64,000 bases of DNA from Larkinella insperata (GTDB lineage Bacteria > Bacteroidota > Bacteroidia > Cytophagales > Spirosomataceae), in the NCBI RefSeq assembly GCF_026248825.1, contig NZ_CP110973.1, forward strand, positions 6,345,501-6,409,500. The letters run 5' to 3'. Positions 52,192 to 60,657 of this stretch are shown piece by piece (position 1 is the stretch's first letter; each line of letters opens with the position of its first letter). A program made the translations under genes and the position numbers. A model generated the notes under the pieces. That model was not told where the DNA came from, searched no databases, and saw only the letters and a program-made list of their open reading frames with translations.

Positions 52192-55100
52192 TTATAACAC
52201 TAGTTTCAGGCTGGCCCCGTAGCTCCGGGTCGCGGGATAGGCCAGGAACTCGTAGCCCTGGGTGTTGCCGGTCCCGAATGAACTTACTTCCGGGTCGACG
52301 TTGGGTTGCGATCTGGGCGTCCAGAGCAGCAGATTCCGGCCAATCACCGAAAGCTGAATGATTGAGAACGGGGTTTTCCCAATCAGCGATTTCGGCAGGG
52401 CATAACTCAGGCTCATTTCGCGAAGTTTGACGAACGAGGCATCGTAGAGCGTGTTTTCCCCGAAATTGGACACCGTCGACCAGTATTCGAAACCGCCGTC
52501 GGTTTTGATGGTGGTGTTGGGCGTAAAGGAGCCGTCCTGATTCTGAATGACAGAATTGGGGTAGACGAACGGCTGCCGGTCGTTGTAGGTCGTTTCTTTG
52601 GTAAAACCGCCAAACTGCCCCAGCCCAGCCGTCTGGGAGAAGAATTTTCCACCCTGCCGCGTATCGACCAGCGCGTTGAAGGTCAATCCTTTGTACGAAA
52701 CCGTATTGCTCAAGCCAGCCGCAAAATCAGGTTGAACGTTGCCCAGCACCTGCAAGACCGGATCAGCCAGCGGCCGGCCCGTGTTGGGATTGATCACCAC
52801 GCGCCCCTGCGGATCCCGCAGCATTTTACTACCGAAGAAAGTCCCGTACGGTTCGCCCAGGCGGGCCTGCAAACCCGGCGAAGACAGACCGCCCAGGTTG
52901 ACCGGCGCCAGGGGGTTATACAACTCGGTTACCTTGTTGCGGTTTCGGGTAAAGTTCAACGATACATCCCAGCGGAAGCCCGACGTTGATTTCACCGGCG
53001 TTCCGGTCAACAACAACTCAATGCCTTTGTTGGTCATTGCGCCCGCGTTCAGCGTCTGGGCCAGAAAACCGGAGGTGCTGGAAATGGGTACGTTGACGAT
53101 CTGCTGGCCGCTTTTGGAATGGTAATAGGTGAAATCAATTCCCAACCGGTTGTTGAAAAACAGAATTTCCGTTCCAATTTCCCAGGATGTTGTCAGCTCC
53201 GACCGCAAATCCGGATTTCCGCGAATGTTGCCGACCGAAAAGCCGGGTACTCCGTTGAGCGGAAACTGGTAAGACCCCTGAAAACCGTCGGTGATGGTGG
53301 TGCGCGAAAAAACCGGTACGACCTGGTACGCATTGGCCACTTTACCCACCTGCGCGATATTGGCCCGTACTTTGGCGTAACTAATAGGCGTATTTCTTAA
53401 ACTTAGAAAAGCCGACGTCGGAATGAAACTGACGCTGGCGCCCGGGTAAAAAAACGAGCGGTTTTTCGCCGGCAGCGTCGACGAGTAATCGTTCCGGCCC
53501 GTTACGTCCAGAAACAGATAATCCTTGTACGACAACTGCGCATCGCCGTAAATACCGTACAGCCGCGTCCGCGAATCAACCCGCGTGGTGACAATCGTGC
53601 TGGCGTTACTGAGGTCGTAAAAACCCGGCACCACCAGCGGCTGCCCGTCGTAAACTCCCCGTGTGGTGTTGTAATCCTGCAGGTTATGGCCCAGAATCAC
53701 TTTCAGGTTGAGGGACGGATTCAGGTCGCGGTTGAAAGTAACGATGAGGTCCGACAGCAGGCTCTGGAAGTTGGTGTTGTCTTCCACATACCGCCCCCCG
53801 ACGTTCGCGATTGTGCCCTGGGCAAAAGTCTGTTTGCGTAAATCGGAGTACATATCCGTCCCGATCCGGTACGTCAGATTAAGCCACGGCACGGGGTCGT
53901 AGGTTATCTGTGCATTGCCGAAAAAGCGGTTTACGTTGTCTTTCAGCAGGTTATTATCCAGCAACCAGTACGGGTTATTCCGGAAACCGGCCAGGTAATA
54001 GCCTTCCAGGTTGTAGCGGGGGTCGTTGTAGTCTTTCTGATCGGTAATCTCGATGTCGCGCGGGGTGTTGTAGATCGTTTGCAGGATATTAGACCGGCCC
54101 TGACCCTGCACCCCCCGATCTCCCCCAGAACGGGTGAAGGTCGCCGATAGATTTGCCGAAACCTTGTTGTTGAAAAACCGCGTTCCGGCCCCCACGTTCA
54201 CGGCGGTCCGGCGGTAATTTGTGTTCGGAATCATGGATTTCGTGTTTACGTCCGTCACCGTCAGGATGTAATTTGACGTGCCGTTGTTGTTCCGAACCGA
54301 AAACGAGTTGTTGAGCGTCACCCCGGTTTTGAAAAAATTGCGGACGTTGTTGGGCTTGGCCGTCAGCGGAATTGAGTCGGGCGCTTCCTGCTGGCCGAGC
54401 GAATACAACCCGTAGGTATGCCAGTTGGGCACCTTCTGTCCTTCTATTTTAGGGCCATAACTGATGTTTCCCGCGTCGAAGAGGTCGTAAACACCGTTGA
54501 AACCGGCACCGAACGTGTTCTGGAAATCGGGCAGCCGCAGCGGGTTTTCAAACGTCACCGAACTGTTCAAACTCACCTGCGGCTTGTCCGTGACGGATTT
54601 GCTCCGGTTTTTGGTGGTGATGATGATCACGCCCGAAGCCGCCTGCGAGCCGTAAAGCGCGGCCGCGGCTGGCCCTTTCAGGATCGATACCGACTCGATG
54701 TTGTTGGGGTCAATGTCGGCGGCCCGGTTGGTGATGTCCACTCCGTTATTCAGGTCGCCCCCCCCCACGGCGGAGGGAGTTCCGTTGCCGTTGATGATTT
54801 GGGTGGTTGTGTTGTTGTTGCTGACGATGATCCCGTCGACCACGTACAGCGGCTGGTTGTTGCCGTTAAACGACTGCGCCCCCCGAATCACGACGCGGGT
54901 TGCGCCCCCGGCGGCCCCCGATGCGCTCGAAATCTGCACGCCCGGGACGCGCCCCTGCAACGCCCGCAGCATGTTCGACTCGTTGGCCCGGATCAGCTCA
55001 TCGCCCTTGACGTTGGTGACTGCGTAACCAAGCGTTTTTTTCTCCCGCTCAATGGCCGACGCCGTCACGACAACTTCATTGAGGATGGCCGTACTTTCTT

Positions 55101-55389
55101 CCAGCGTAATGTCAATAGTCGTGCGATTCCCAACCGCCACTTCCTGCGTGGTAAAGCCGATGAATGAAAAAACCAGCGTTGCCTCCGGCGGCACGTTCGC
55201 AATCCGGAAAGCGCCGTTTCCGTCGGTGGTGCCTCCCTGCGTGGTGCCTTTGATCCCGATTGTTACGCCGGGCATCGGTGCTCTGTCCGACGCACTCCGA
55301 ACCGTTCCGGACACCGTTCGGGTTTGCGCTACCCCATCCTGATAGCTCAGCAGCCACAGCATGATTCCCCCTAGTAGTCTTAATTTCAT
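52192..55389 (-). CDS. SusC/RagA-like TonB-dependent outer-membrane transporter
   Basis: A 1065-residue SusC-type TonB-dependent receptor. After the signal (MKLRLLGGIMLWLLSYQDGVAQ), a carboxypeptidase-like regulatory domain is present (RTVSGTVRSASDRAPMPGVT; IANVPPEATLVFSFIGF). The TonB-box region NEVVVTASAIEREKKTLGY and the plug domain (ALQGRVPGVQI; PLYVVDGIIV) follow, then a 22-strand barrel (ending GYEFLAYPATRSYGASLKLVL). It imports a ligand captured by SusD. No glycosidase, peptidase or other degradative gene is in the same locus, so the substrate is not indicated. Confidence 0.95.
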   Translation of the reverse strand: MKLRLLGGIMLWLLSYQDGVAQTRTVSGTVRSASDRAPMPGVTIGIKGTTQGGTTDGNGAFRIANVPPEATLVFSFIGFTTQEVAVGNRTTIDITLEESTAILNEVVVTASAIEREKKTLGYAVTNVKGDELIRANESNMLRALQGRVPGVQISSASGAAGGATRVVIRGAQSFNGNNQPLYVVDGIIVSNNNTTTQIINGNGTPSAVGGGDLNNGVDITNRAADIDPNNIESVSILKGPAAAALYGSQAASGVIIITTKNRSKSVTDKPQVSLNSSVTFENPLRLPDFQNTFGAGFNGVYDLFDAGNISYGPKIEGQKVPNWHTYGLYSLGQQEAPDSIPLTAKPNNVRNFFKTGVTLNNSFSVRNNNGTSNYILTVTDVNTKSMIPNTNYRRTAVNVGAGTRFFNNKVSANLSATFTRSGGDRGVQGQGRSNILQTIYNTPRDIEITDQKDYNDPRYNLEGYYLAGFRNNPYWLLDNNLLKDNVNRFFGNAQITYDPVPWLNLTYRIGTDMYSDLRKQTFAQGTIANVGGRYVEDNTNFQSLLSDLIVTFNRDLNPSLNLKVILGHNLQDYNTTRGVYDGQPLVVPGFYDLSNASTIVTTRVDSRTRLYGIYGDAQLSYKDYLFLDVTGRNDYSSTLPAKNRSFFYPGASVSFIPTSAFLSLRNTPISYAKVRANIAQVGKVANAYQVVPVFSRTTITDGFQGSYQFPLNGVPGFSVGNIRGNPDLRSELTTSWEIGTEILFFNNRLGIDFTYYHSKSGQQIVNVPISSTSGFLAQTLNAGAMTNKGIELLLTGTPVKSTSGFRWDVSLNFTRNRNKVTELYNPLAPVNLGGLSSPGLQARLGEPYGTFFGSKMLRDPQGRVVINPNTGRPLADPVLQVLGNVQPDFAAGLSNTVSYKGLTFNALVDTRQGGKFFSQTAGLGQFGGFTKETTYNDRQPFVYPNSVIQNQDGSFTPNTTIKTDGGFEYWSTVSNFGENTLYDASFVKLREMSLSYALPKSLIGKTPFSIIQLSVIGRNLLLWTPRSQPNVDPEVSSFGTGNTQGYEFLAYPATRSYGASLKLVL

Positions 55390-55489
55390 TAGTTTGTTGA
55401 TCTGCGTTTAGTGTTCTGTAAAGTATTTTTAACAAAGTTCACTAACCGGACGCGTTCGAAAATCACGCAATGCGGGGGATTTTGTGCAA

Positions 55490-55617
55490 CAAAAAAACCA
55501 GCCGACCCCGGCTGGTTTTTCGTTCACGTTCATCTCATAGAATAGGTTCGGATTGCTCAGAACCTGGGCTTTGTTTTCCCATCGATGAGCACATTGCCTT
55601 TGCCCTGCCCTGTGTCA
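55490..55617 (-). ncRNA. Candidate small RNA or attenuated leader upstream of susC
   Basis: On the minus strand a TACTTTTG promoter box (55631-55624) is followed, about 100 bases later, by a hairpin AGGTTC/GAACCT (55543-55564) and a strong terminator (55493-55520), with no frame between. The unit lies between the regulator gene and susC and reads towards susC. It may be an independent RNA or a leader whose terminator controls susCD. Confidence 0.45.
55493..55520 (-). terminator. Terminator between the regulator gene and susC
   Basis: A 12-base-pair stem AAAAACCAGCCG / CGGCTGGTTTTT with an ACCC loop. On the minus strand it ends with a T-run; the A-rich flank would make it work on the + strand as well. 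Confidence 0.9.
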
Positions 55618-55623
55618 ACAAGA

Positions 55624-55631
55624 CAAAAGTA
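55624..55631 (-). promoter_or_regulatory. TACTTTTG -7 box between regulator and susC
   Basis: Exact TAnnTTTG match on the minus strand downstream of the regulator stop. No exact -33 box. It would start the candidate RNA near 55617. Confidence 0.45.
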
Positions 55632-55678
55632 AGGCCCGGCTCCGGGGGCACTCTACCCCAGAAAAGGGGATTTTGCGT

Positions 55679-56353
55679 TTAGATCAGCCGTTCTTTGATG
55701 GCTTTTTCAATGGCTTCCGCCTTGGAGTGAACCTCCAGTTTCCAGTAAATATTTTTGATGTGCGTTCGAATGGTTTCCTTGTCAACAAACAACTGTTCGG
55801 CAATGGTCGTGTAACTTTTGCCTTTCGACAGCAGTTCCAGCACCTCGGTTTCGCGGGCGGTCAGCGGAGAGTTCCGATTTTTCTGAAACGACGCGACGAC
55901 CATCCGGGCGATGTTGGTACTCATAGGCGCGCCCCCATCCTGAATGTCGCGGATGGCTTCCAGCAGGCGGCCGGGTTGCATGTTTTTGGTCAGGTAGCCG
56001 CCCGCTCCGGCGCACAGAGCCTTGAACACCAGTTCGTCGTTTTCGTAGACCGTTACAACAATGATATTGGTTTTGGGACGGAGCTTCTTGATTTTGGCAA
56101 TGCCTTCGATGCCGTTCATGCCCGGCAACTCGATGTCCATCAGGACCACGTCGGGCGCGTCGGAATGGATGTTCTTGATGGCATCCTCACAACGATAGTA
56201 CGTATTGACGATCTTGAAGCCGTAGGTACTGTTGATCAGTAGCGCAAATCCGTCCCGAATCAGGTTATCGTCCTCCACAATGCATATTCGTATCGTCTGC
56301 GGACTGCGCATAAGTTGAATTCCATTCATACGTGTGTTCATTAGAGTTTGCAA
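55679..56353 (-). CDS. NarL/FixJ-type response regulator (REC + LuxR HTH)
   Basis: A response regulator of up to 224 residues. The receiver domain has IRICIVEDDNLIRDGF, VVLMDIELPGMNG with the phosphoacceptor aspartate, and GYLTKN with the lysine. The C-terminal LuxR helix-turn-helix spans NSPLTARETEVLELLSKGKSYTTIAEQLFVDKETIRTHI. The exact start is uncertain among ATGs at 56341, 56329 and 56311 because the family fold begins near residue 20 of the longest frame. It is downstream of the propeller sensor kinase, 97 bases away on the same strand, and is the obvious partner; it may act on susCD. Confidence 0.93.
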   Translation of the reverse strand: MQTLMNTRMNGIQLMRSPQTIRICIVEDDNLIRDGFALLINSTYGFKIVNTYYRCEDAIKNIHSDAPDVVLMDIELPGMNGIEGIAKIKKLRPKTNIIVVTVYENDELVFKALCAGAGGYLTKNMQPGRLLEAIRDIQDGGAPMSTNIARMVVASFQKNRNSPLTARETEVLELLSKGKSYTTIAEQLFVDKETIRTHIKNIYWKLEVHSKAEAIEKAIKERLI

Positions 56354-56450
56354 GGTTAAATATCGGCTTTTTCAGGGCATACGGCGCTGATATTACACCA
56401 GCGGAGCAATTGTCTTTACGAAAGGAAGGTCGATGAAGTAACAGCGGGTT

Positions 56451-59400
56451 TCACCCAATGTGCGGGATGTCCATTCGAAACATCACGGTGGTTCCCTCCT
56501 GCTGGACGGATAAGATATCCACTTTGCCGCCAATCTTCTCGGCCCGGCTGCGAATGTTGTTTAACCCGTTGCCCACGGCGGATTTGTTACTACCCTGAAT
56601 TCCAATACCGTTATCCTTCCACCGCACTTCGATCCGCCGGTTCAGCATGGCGAAGTGAATCTGCGCGCTGGTGGCCCGGGAGTGTTTCAGCGTGTTGCTC
56701 ATGGCTTCCTTGAACAGAAAAATCAGGTGGCGGCTCGTTCCCATCGGTAACACAGCTTTCCGCAGATCGTCGGTGATGCCGATGGCTTCGAAGGTGATGC
56801 GGGTCCGGTCGAATACGTCGTCGCCGAAGTCTTTCAGGCGGATGGCGATTTCCAGAAAATTATCGTGTTCGGGGTTGATCGCCCAGATGAAATCTTTGGT
56901 TCCCTGGTAGAGCCGGTTGCTGTTGTCGCTGATTTTGGTCAGCAGGGGCCCAATCTCGGCTCCATGGCCGTTCAGTTTGCTCTTGATGATCTCGGTCAGC
57001 ATCGAAATCCGGGTGATCGTGTTGCCAAACTCGTCGTGCAAATCCTGGGCGGCCATTTTCCGAACCCGCTCGTTTTCGGCCAGCGTTACGCGTTCCAGTT
57101 CGAGCAGGTGTTCCACTTTTTTCCGAACGCGGTAGTTGTAAACCAGCCAGACGGTTCCGCTGATCACCGCTACGAGCAGCGCCAGAAACCACCACGTTTG
57201 CCAGAAAGGCGGCAGCACCGTAATCGGAATCCGGAGCATGTTGGCTTCGTTCCACAACCCGTCGCTGTTGGATCCGCGAATTTTCAGGACGTAATCGCCG
57301 GGCTTCAAATTCGTAAAACTCACGTACCGGCGCGTGCCGCTGTCGATCCAGCCGTCGTGAAACCCCTCCAGCATGTACGCATACTGGTTTTTGTGGGAGT
57401 TGGTATAATCCAGAGCCGCAAACGACAGCGAGAAAAAGTTTTCACCGGGCAGAATTTCAATGGCTCCTTTCTGCGCCAGGAGGCTATCCACGTTTACCGG
57501 TTTTTCAAACTTCTTGAACGAAGTCAGGACCGTGCGGGGCAGGTGCCGGTTCCGAACCATGCGCATCGGTCGGAAACTCACCAGCGAACCAATCCCGCCG
57601 AAAAACATTTCTCCGTCCGCGGCCCGGTGGTAGGCATTCATGTTGAATTCGTTGATCGTCAGACCGTCGTTGATGTCGTAATTTTCAAACTGTTTCTTTT
57701 CCGGATCAAAGCAGGACAGGCCCAGGTTGGTGCTCATCCAGATGCGGCCCCGCTCGTCTTCCAGGGCTCCGTACACCAGCTCGTTCGGCAAACCGCTCCG
57801 TTCGGTGTAATGGATAAACCGTTCTTTTCCGCTCGGGTCCCACACCAGTTGGCTCAGGCCCTTGTTGCTGCACACCCAAAACCGGCCTTTGCTGTCGCGC
57901 AGAAACCCCATCACCTGCTCGCCAATGAGGCTGTTCGGATCGCTGGGGTTGTTTTCGTAATGGGTAATTTTGCCGGTTTTCAGGTCGATTTTGTTTAAGC
58001 CAAACCCCGTTCCGACCCATACCATGCCCCGCTGGTCTTCCTGAATGGCGTACACAATATACGCCCGCAGGCTGTTGGCGTCTTTCGGATCATGACGGTA
58101 CGCCGTGAGCTGGCCGGTTCGGGCGTCGATCCGGCGCAAACTGGAATAACCGCCGACCCAGAGATTCCCCTGCCGATCTTCGTGTAAACTCAGAATCCCG
58201 TCGCCTTTTTCGATGCCTTTCGACGTCATCACTTTTTCGACGCCTGACAGATACCGGTCAAAGCGGTTCCGCTGGCGGTCGAAACGGTACAATCCCTCCG
58301 GGGTCCCCACCCAAAAATTACCCCGCCGATCTTCCAGCAGGCATTGAATCCGGTCGCTGCCGATGCTGTGGGGATCCGTCGGATTGGCCCGAAACCGTTG
58401 CGTGGCCGAGGTCAGCCGGTCGATCTGAATCAGTCCTTCGTGCGTACCGATCCAGAGTTTACCCAAACGGTCGGTGGTAACGGCAAACACCAGACTGGCC
58501 GCCGACGACTGCTGCCGACTGGTCATAACGGGCCATTGCCGAAACGTATTTTTGGAACGGCTGTAGAGCTGCACGCCCGCGTCGTGCGTGCCGATCCAGA
58601 CAACATCTTCCCGTTGGGCCGGGCCTTCGTAGATCGAGTTGATGTAGCCGGTTTTCAAGCCTTTTTTGCCAAACAGGTCCTCCTGAATTCCGTCAATGTA
58701 GCGAACGTGCTGATCGCTGGCAATTTTGTACCGGACGATCCCGCCCTGGTCCGTTCCGATCCAGAGCACGGCATACCGGTCGACGTGCAGCGAACTAATG
58801 GACTGACCGCCCGTGCGCTGGTCAATTTCCGGATACTGTTCAGACTGCTTCAGTTGGGGGTTGATGCGGGCCACTCCGCGGGCCGTTCCGGCCCAGATCG
58901 TTCCGTATTCGTCCTGCGCCAGCGTTTTTACCCAGGGATCGGGCAATTTATACTGCTGGTTGAGGCTGCGCGCCCCAATGGTGACCTCCTGCGGCTGCGC
59001 CGATGCGGCCCCCGGTTTTGTAACGGGCAGTTGAGCCAGCCCATTTCCCGTTCCAACCCACAGCGTTCCCCGAGCATCGATCAGCAACGCGTTCACCATC
59101 TGCGCCCGGTGGTCGTCCTCGCTTTCGATCGTGTAATGCGCCACTTCATGGCGGTCTTTGGCACCGGGAATAAAGCGCTTCAGGCCCAGACTGGTGGCCA
59201 GCCACAGGGTGCCAAAGCGGTCGGTGGTGATGGCATTGACGGTCATTAAGCCAAACCGACGTTGTTTGACTTTCAGCAAGTTATTGCATCGCCAGAACCG
59301 CCCGGTCACGGGGTCATACCGGTTTAGCCCGTTGACGGTTCCGATCCAGATTCGGCCGTGCGCGTCCTCGTACATGGACATGATCTGGTCGTGGGAAATC

Positions 59401-59681
59401 GTCGTGCTGTCGAAGGGGTTGTGCTTGTAGTGGGTAATCTGGTAACCATCGTAGCGATTCAGGCCGTCCTGCGTGCCAAACCAGACGTACCCCCGGCTGT
59501 CTTTCAAAATGCAGTAGACCTCGCTCTGCGATAAGCCGTTATCGACCGAAATCTGGTCCAGAAAGTGCATCACCGGCCCGCGGGAGTCAAAAGAATTGCC
59601 GCTTGGCAAATTTTTAGTAGCCTGGGTGAATGCCGTCACCCAGCTTAGGCAAAACACCAGTATGCACCAACGAGTCCTCAT
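56451..59681 (-). CDS. Y_Y_Y propeller sensor histidine kinase (HisKA_3 type)
   Basis: A 1076-residue transmembrane kinase. Signal peptide (MRTRWCILVFCLSWVTAFTQA), then about fourteen two-component-regulator propeller repeats forming a periplasmic sensor (repeats like GYVWFGTQDGLNRYDGYQI and GRIWIGTVNGLNRYDPVTG). A Y_Y_Y domain follows (about 770-835: GDYVLKIRGSNSDGLWNE), one membrane segment (WWFLALLVAVISGTVWLVYNY, near 850) and a HisKA_3 domain (DLHDEFGNTITRI, histidine near 882). A HATPase domain with an N-box EAMSNTLKHS closes it. Unlike HTCS proteins it has no AraC output, so it needs the separate NarL-type regulator. Confidence 0.94.
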   Translation of the reverse strand: MRTRWCILVFCLSWVTAFTQATKNLPSGNSFDSRGPVMHFLDQISVDNGLSQSEVYCILKDSRGYVWFGTQDGLNRYDGYQITHYKHNPFDSTTISHDQIMSMYEDAHGRIWIGTVNGLNRYDPVTGRFWRCNNLLKVKQRRFGLMTVNAITTDRFGTLWLATSLGLKRFIPGAKDRHEVAHYTIESEDDHRAQMVNALLIDARGTLWVGTGNGLAQLPVTKPGAASAQPQEVTIGARSLNQQYKLPDPWVKTLAQDEYGTIWAGTARGVARINPQLKQSEQYPEIDQRTGGQSISSLHVDRYAVLWIGTDQGGIVRYKIASDQHVRYIDGIQEDLFGKKGLKTGYINSIYEGPAQREDVVWIGTHDAGVQLYSRSKNTFRQWPVMTSRQQSSAASLVFAVTTDRLGKLWIGTHEGLIQIDRLTSATQRFRANPTDPHSIGSDRIQCLLEDRRGNFWVGTPEGLYRFDRQRNRFDRYLSGVEKVMTSKGIEKGDGILSLHEDRQGNLWVGGYSSLRRIDARTGQLTAYRHDPKDANSLRAYIVYAIQEDQRGMVWVGTGFGLNKIDLKTGKITHYENNPSDPNSLIGEQVMGFLRDSKGRFWVCSNKGLSQLVWDPSGKERFIHYTERSGLPNELVYGALEDERGRIWMSTNLGLSCFDPEKKQFENYDINDGLTINEFNMNAYHRAADGEMFFGGIGSLVSFRPMRMVRNRHLPRTVLTSFKKFEKPVNVDSLLAQKGAIEILPGENFFSLSFAALDYTNSHKNQYAYMLEGFHDGWIDSGTRRYVSFTNLKPGDYVLKIRGSNSDGLWNEANMLRIPITVLPPFWQTWWFLALLVAVISGTVWLVYNYRVRKKVEHLLELERVTLAENERVRKMAAQDLHDEFGNTITRISMLTEIIKSKLNGHGAEIGPLLTKISDNSNRLYQGTKDFIWAINPEHDNFLEIAIRLKDFGDDVFDRTRITFEAIGITDDLRKAVLPMGTSRHLIFLFKEAMSNTLKHSRATSAQIHFAMLNRRIEVRWKDNGIGIQGSNKSAVGNGLNNIRSRAEKIGGKVDILSVQQEGTTVMFRMDIPHIG

Positions 59682-59713
59682 CCGTTCTGGGGTAGAAATA
59701 GCCCCTCATCTCA

Positions 59714-59744
59714 CAAATTTACACCTTCTATCCGTTTGTATAAA
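59714..59744 (-). promoter_or_regulatory. Promoter of the propeller kinase gene
   Basis: On the minus strand TTTA-N19-TAAATTTG: the -7 box is exact (59721-59714) and the -33 box matches three of four bases at the canonical spacing. It lies about 33 bases before the ATG. Confidence 0.7.
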
Positions 59745-59784
59745 TCCCCCAATCTGGGTTAAATGTGGTGCTGCAATACCGTTG

Positions 59785-59792
59785 TACTTTTG
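59785..59792 (+). promoter_or_regulatory. TACTTTTG -7 box on the + strand
   Basis: Exact TAnnTTTG match with no gene in the sense direction before the bidirectional hairpin at 59836-59858. No -33 match at 19 bases. Confidence 0.4.
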
Positions 59793-59797
59793 TCGAA

Positions 59798-59867
59798 AGT
59801 ATGTACATTTAGTTTAGGTTAAGAAGCAGTAAAAGTAGCCTTGCCAAGAACAGGGCTATTTTTATTT
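59798..59867 (+). ncRNA. Candidate short RNA between kinase and methyltransferase genes
   Basis: A short unit bounded by a TACTTTTG box and a hairpin with T-rich tail (TAGCCTTG/CAGGGCTA, then TTTTTATTT). It contains only a three-residue frame. A short RNA of about 70 bases would result. The promoter could also be a chance match. Confidence 0.3.
59831..59860. terminator. Terminator of the rRNA methyltransferase gene, probably bidirectional
   Basis: TAGCCTTG (59836-59843) pairs with CAGGGCTA (59851-59858), one wobble pair, with a T-run on either strand. Confidence 0.7.
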
Positions 59868-60617
59868 ACGCCCCATCGACCGGCGCAGGTTATCGCAGAT
59901 CACCGCCGTAGCGATGCCCACGTTCAACGACTCCGCCTGCCCATACCGCGGAATGGTTATCCGCTGGTTTACAAACCGTTCCACTTCACGGCTAATTCCG
60001 TTGGCTTCGTTGCCCATCACGATATACCCCGACGCCCCGAAAGTTTGGGTGTGCACATCGGCCCCCTCCAGAAAAGCGCCGTAAACCGGCACACCGGCCA
60101 AGTCGCTCATGTAACCGTTCAGATCGCAGTAGTACCACTCCACCCGCGTAAAGGAGCCTTTGCTGGCCGAGATCACTTTCGGATTGTAAACGTCGGCCGT
60201 TGACTGCGAGCAAATTAGTTTCCGAATCCCGTACCAGTCGGCAATGCGCAGGATGGTACCCAGATTTCCGGGGTCGCGTATATCGTCCAGCACCAGCGCA
60301 AATTCATCGGCGTCGGCCACTAAAATGCGGTTTTCCTTCGTTTTGGCAACAGCCAGGCAGGCGTCGTTGGCCACCAGCGAACCCACCCGCCGGAGGTCGT
60401 CGGCCGTAACCATTTCGAGCCGTACCCGTTGTTTATCCAGCAGCCGGGCGTTTTCTTTGTAAAACGACTCGGTTGTCAGCAACCATTCGATGGAATAATC
60501 CGACGCGCAGAGTTCAAGGACGTTGATGGCCCCTTCTACCAGAAAGGCACCGTGTTCGTGTCGGTATTTTTTCTGGTGCAGCGACTGAATATATTTGCTA
60601 AGTGATTTTGAAAGCAT
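59862..60617 (-). CDS. SpoU/TrmH-family RNA 2'-O-methyltransferase
   Basis: A 251-residue SPOUT methyltransferase. An N-terminal L30e-like substrate-binding domain (KYRHEHGAFLVEGAINVLELC) is followed by the catalytic knot: RDPGNLGTILRIADW, IVMGNEANGIS, and IPRYGQAESLNVGIATAVI. This is the motif order of RlmB/TrmH enzymes that methylate a ribose in 23S rRNA or tRNA. The ATG at 60617 overlaps the first candidate ATG of the divergent TamL-like gene. The exact target is not resolved. Its terminator lies directly after the stop. Confidence 0.92.
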   Translation of the reverse strand: MLSKSLSKYIQSLHQKKYRHEHGAFLVEGAINVLELCASDYSIEWLLTTESFYKENARLLDKQRVRLEMVTADDLRRVGSLVANDACLAVAKTKENRILVADADEFALVLDDIRDPGNLGTILRIADWYGIRKLICSQSTADVYNPKVISASKGSFTRVEWYYCDLNGYMSDLAGVPVYGAFLEGADVHTQTFGASGYIVMGNEANGISREVERFVNQRITIPRYGQAESLNVGIATAVICDNLRRSMGRK

Positions 60618-60657
60618 GACTAAAAAAATGAGTTACCACCGGGTTGCCGGTCAGCGT

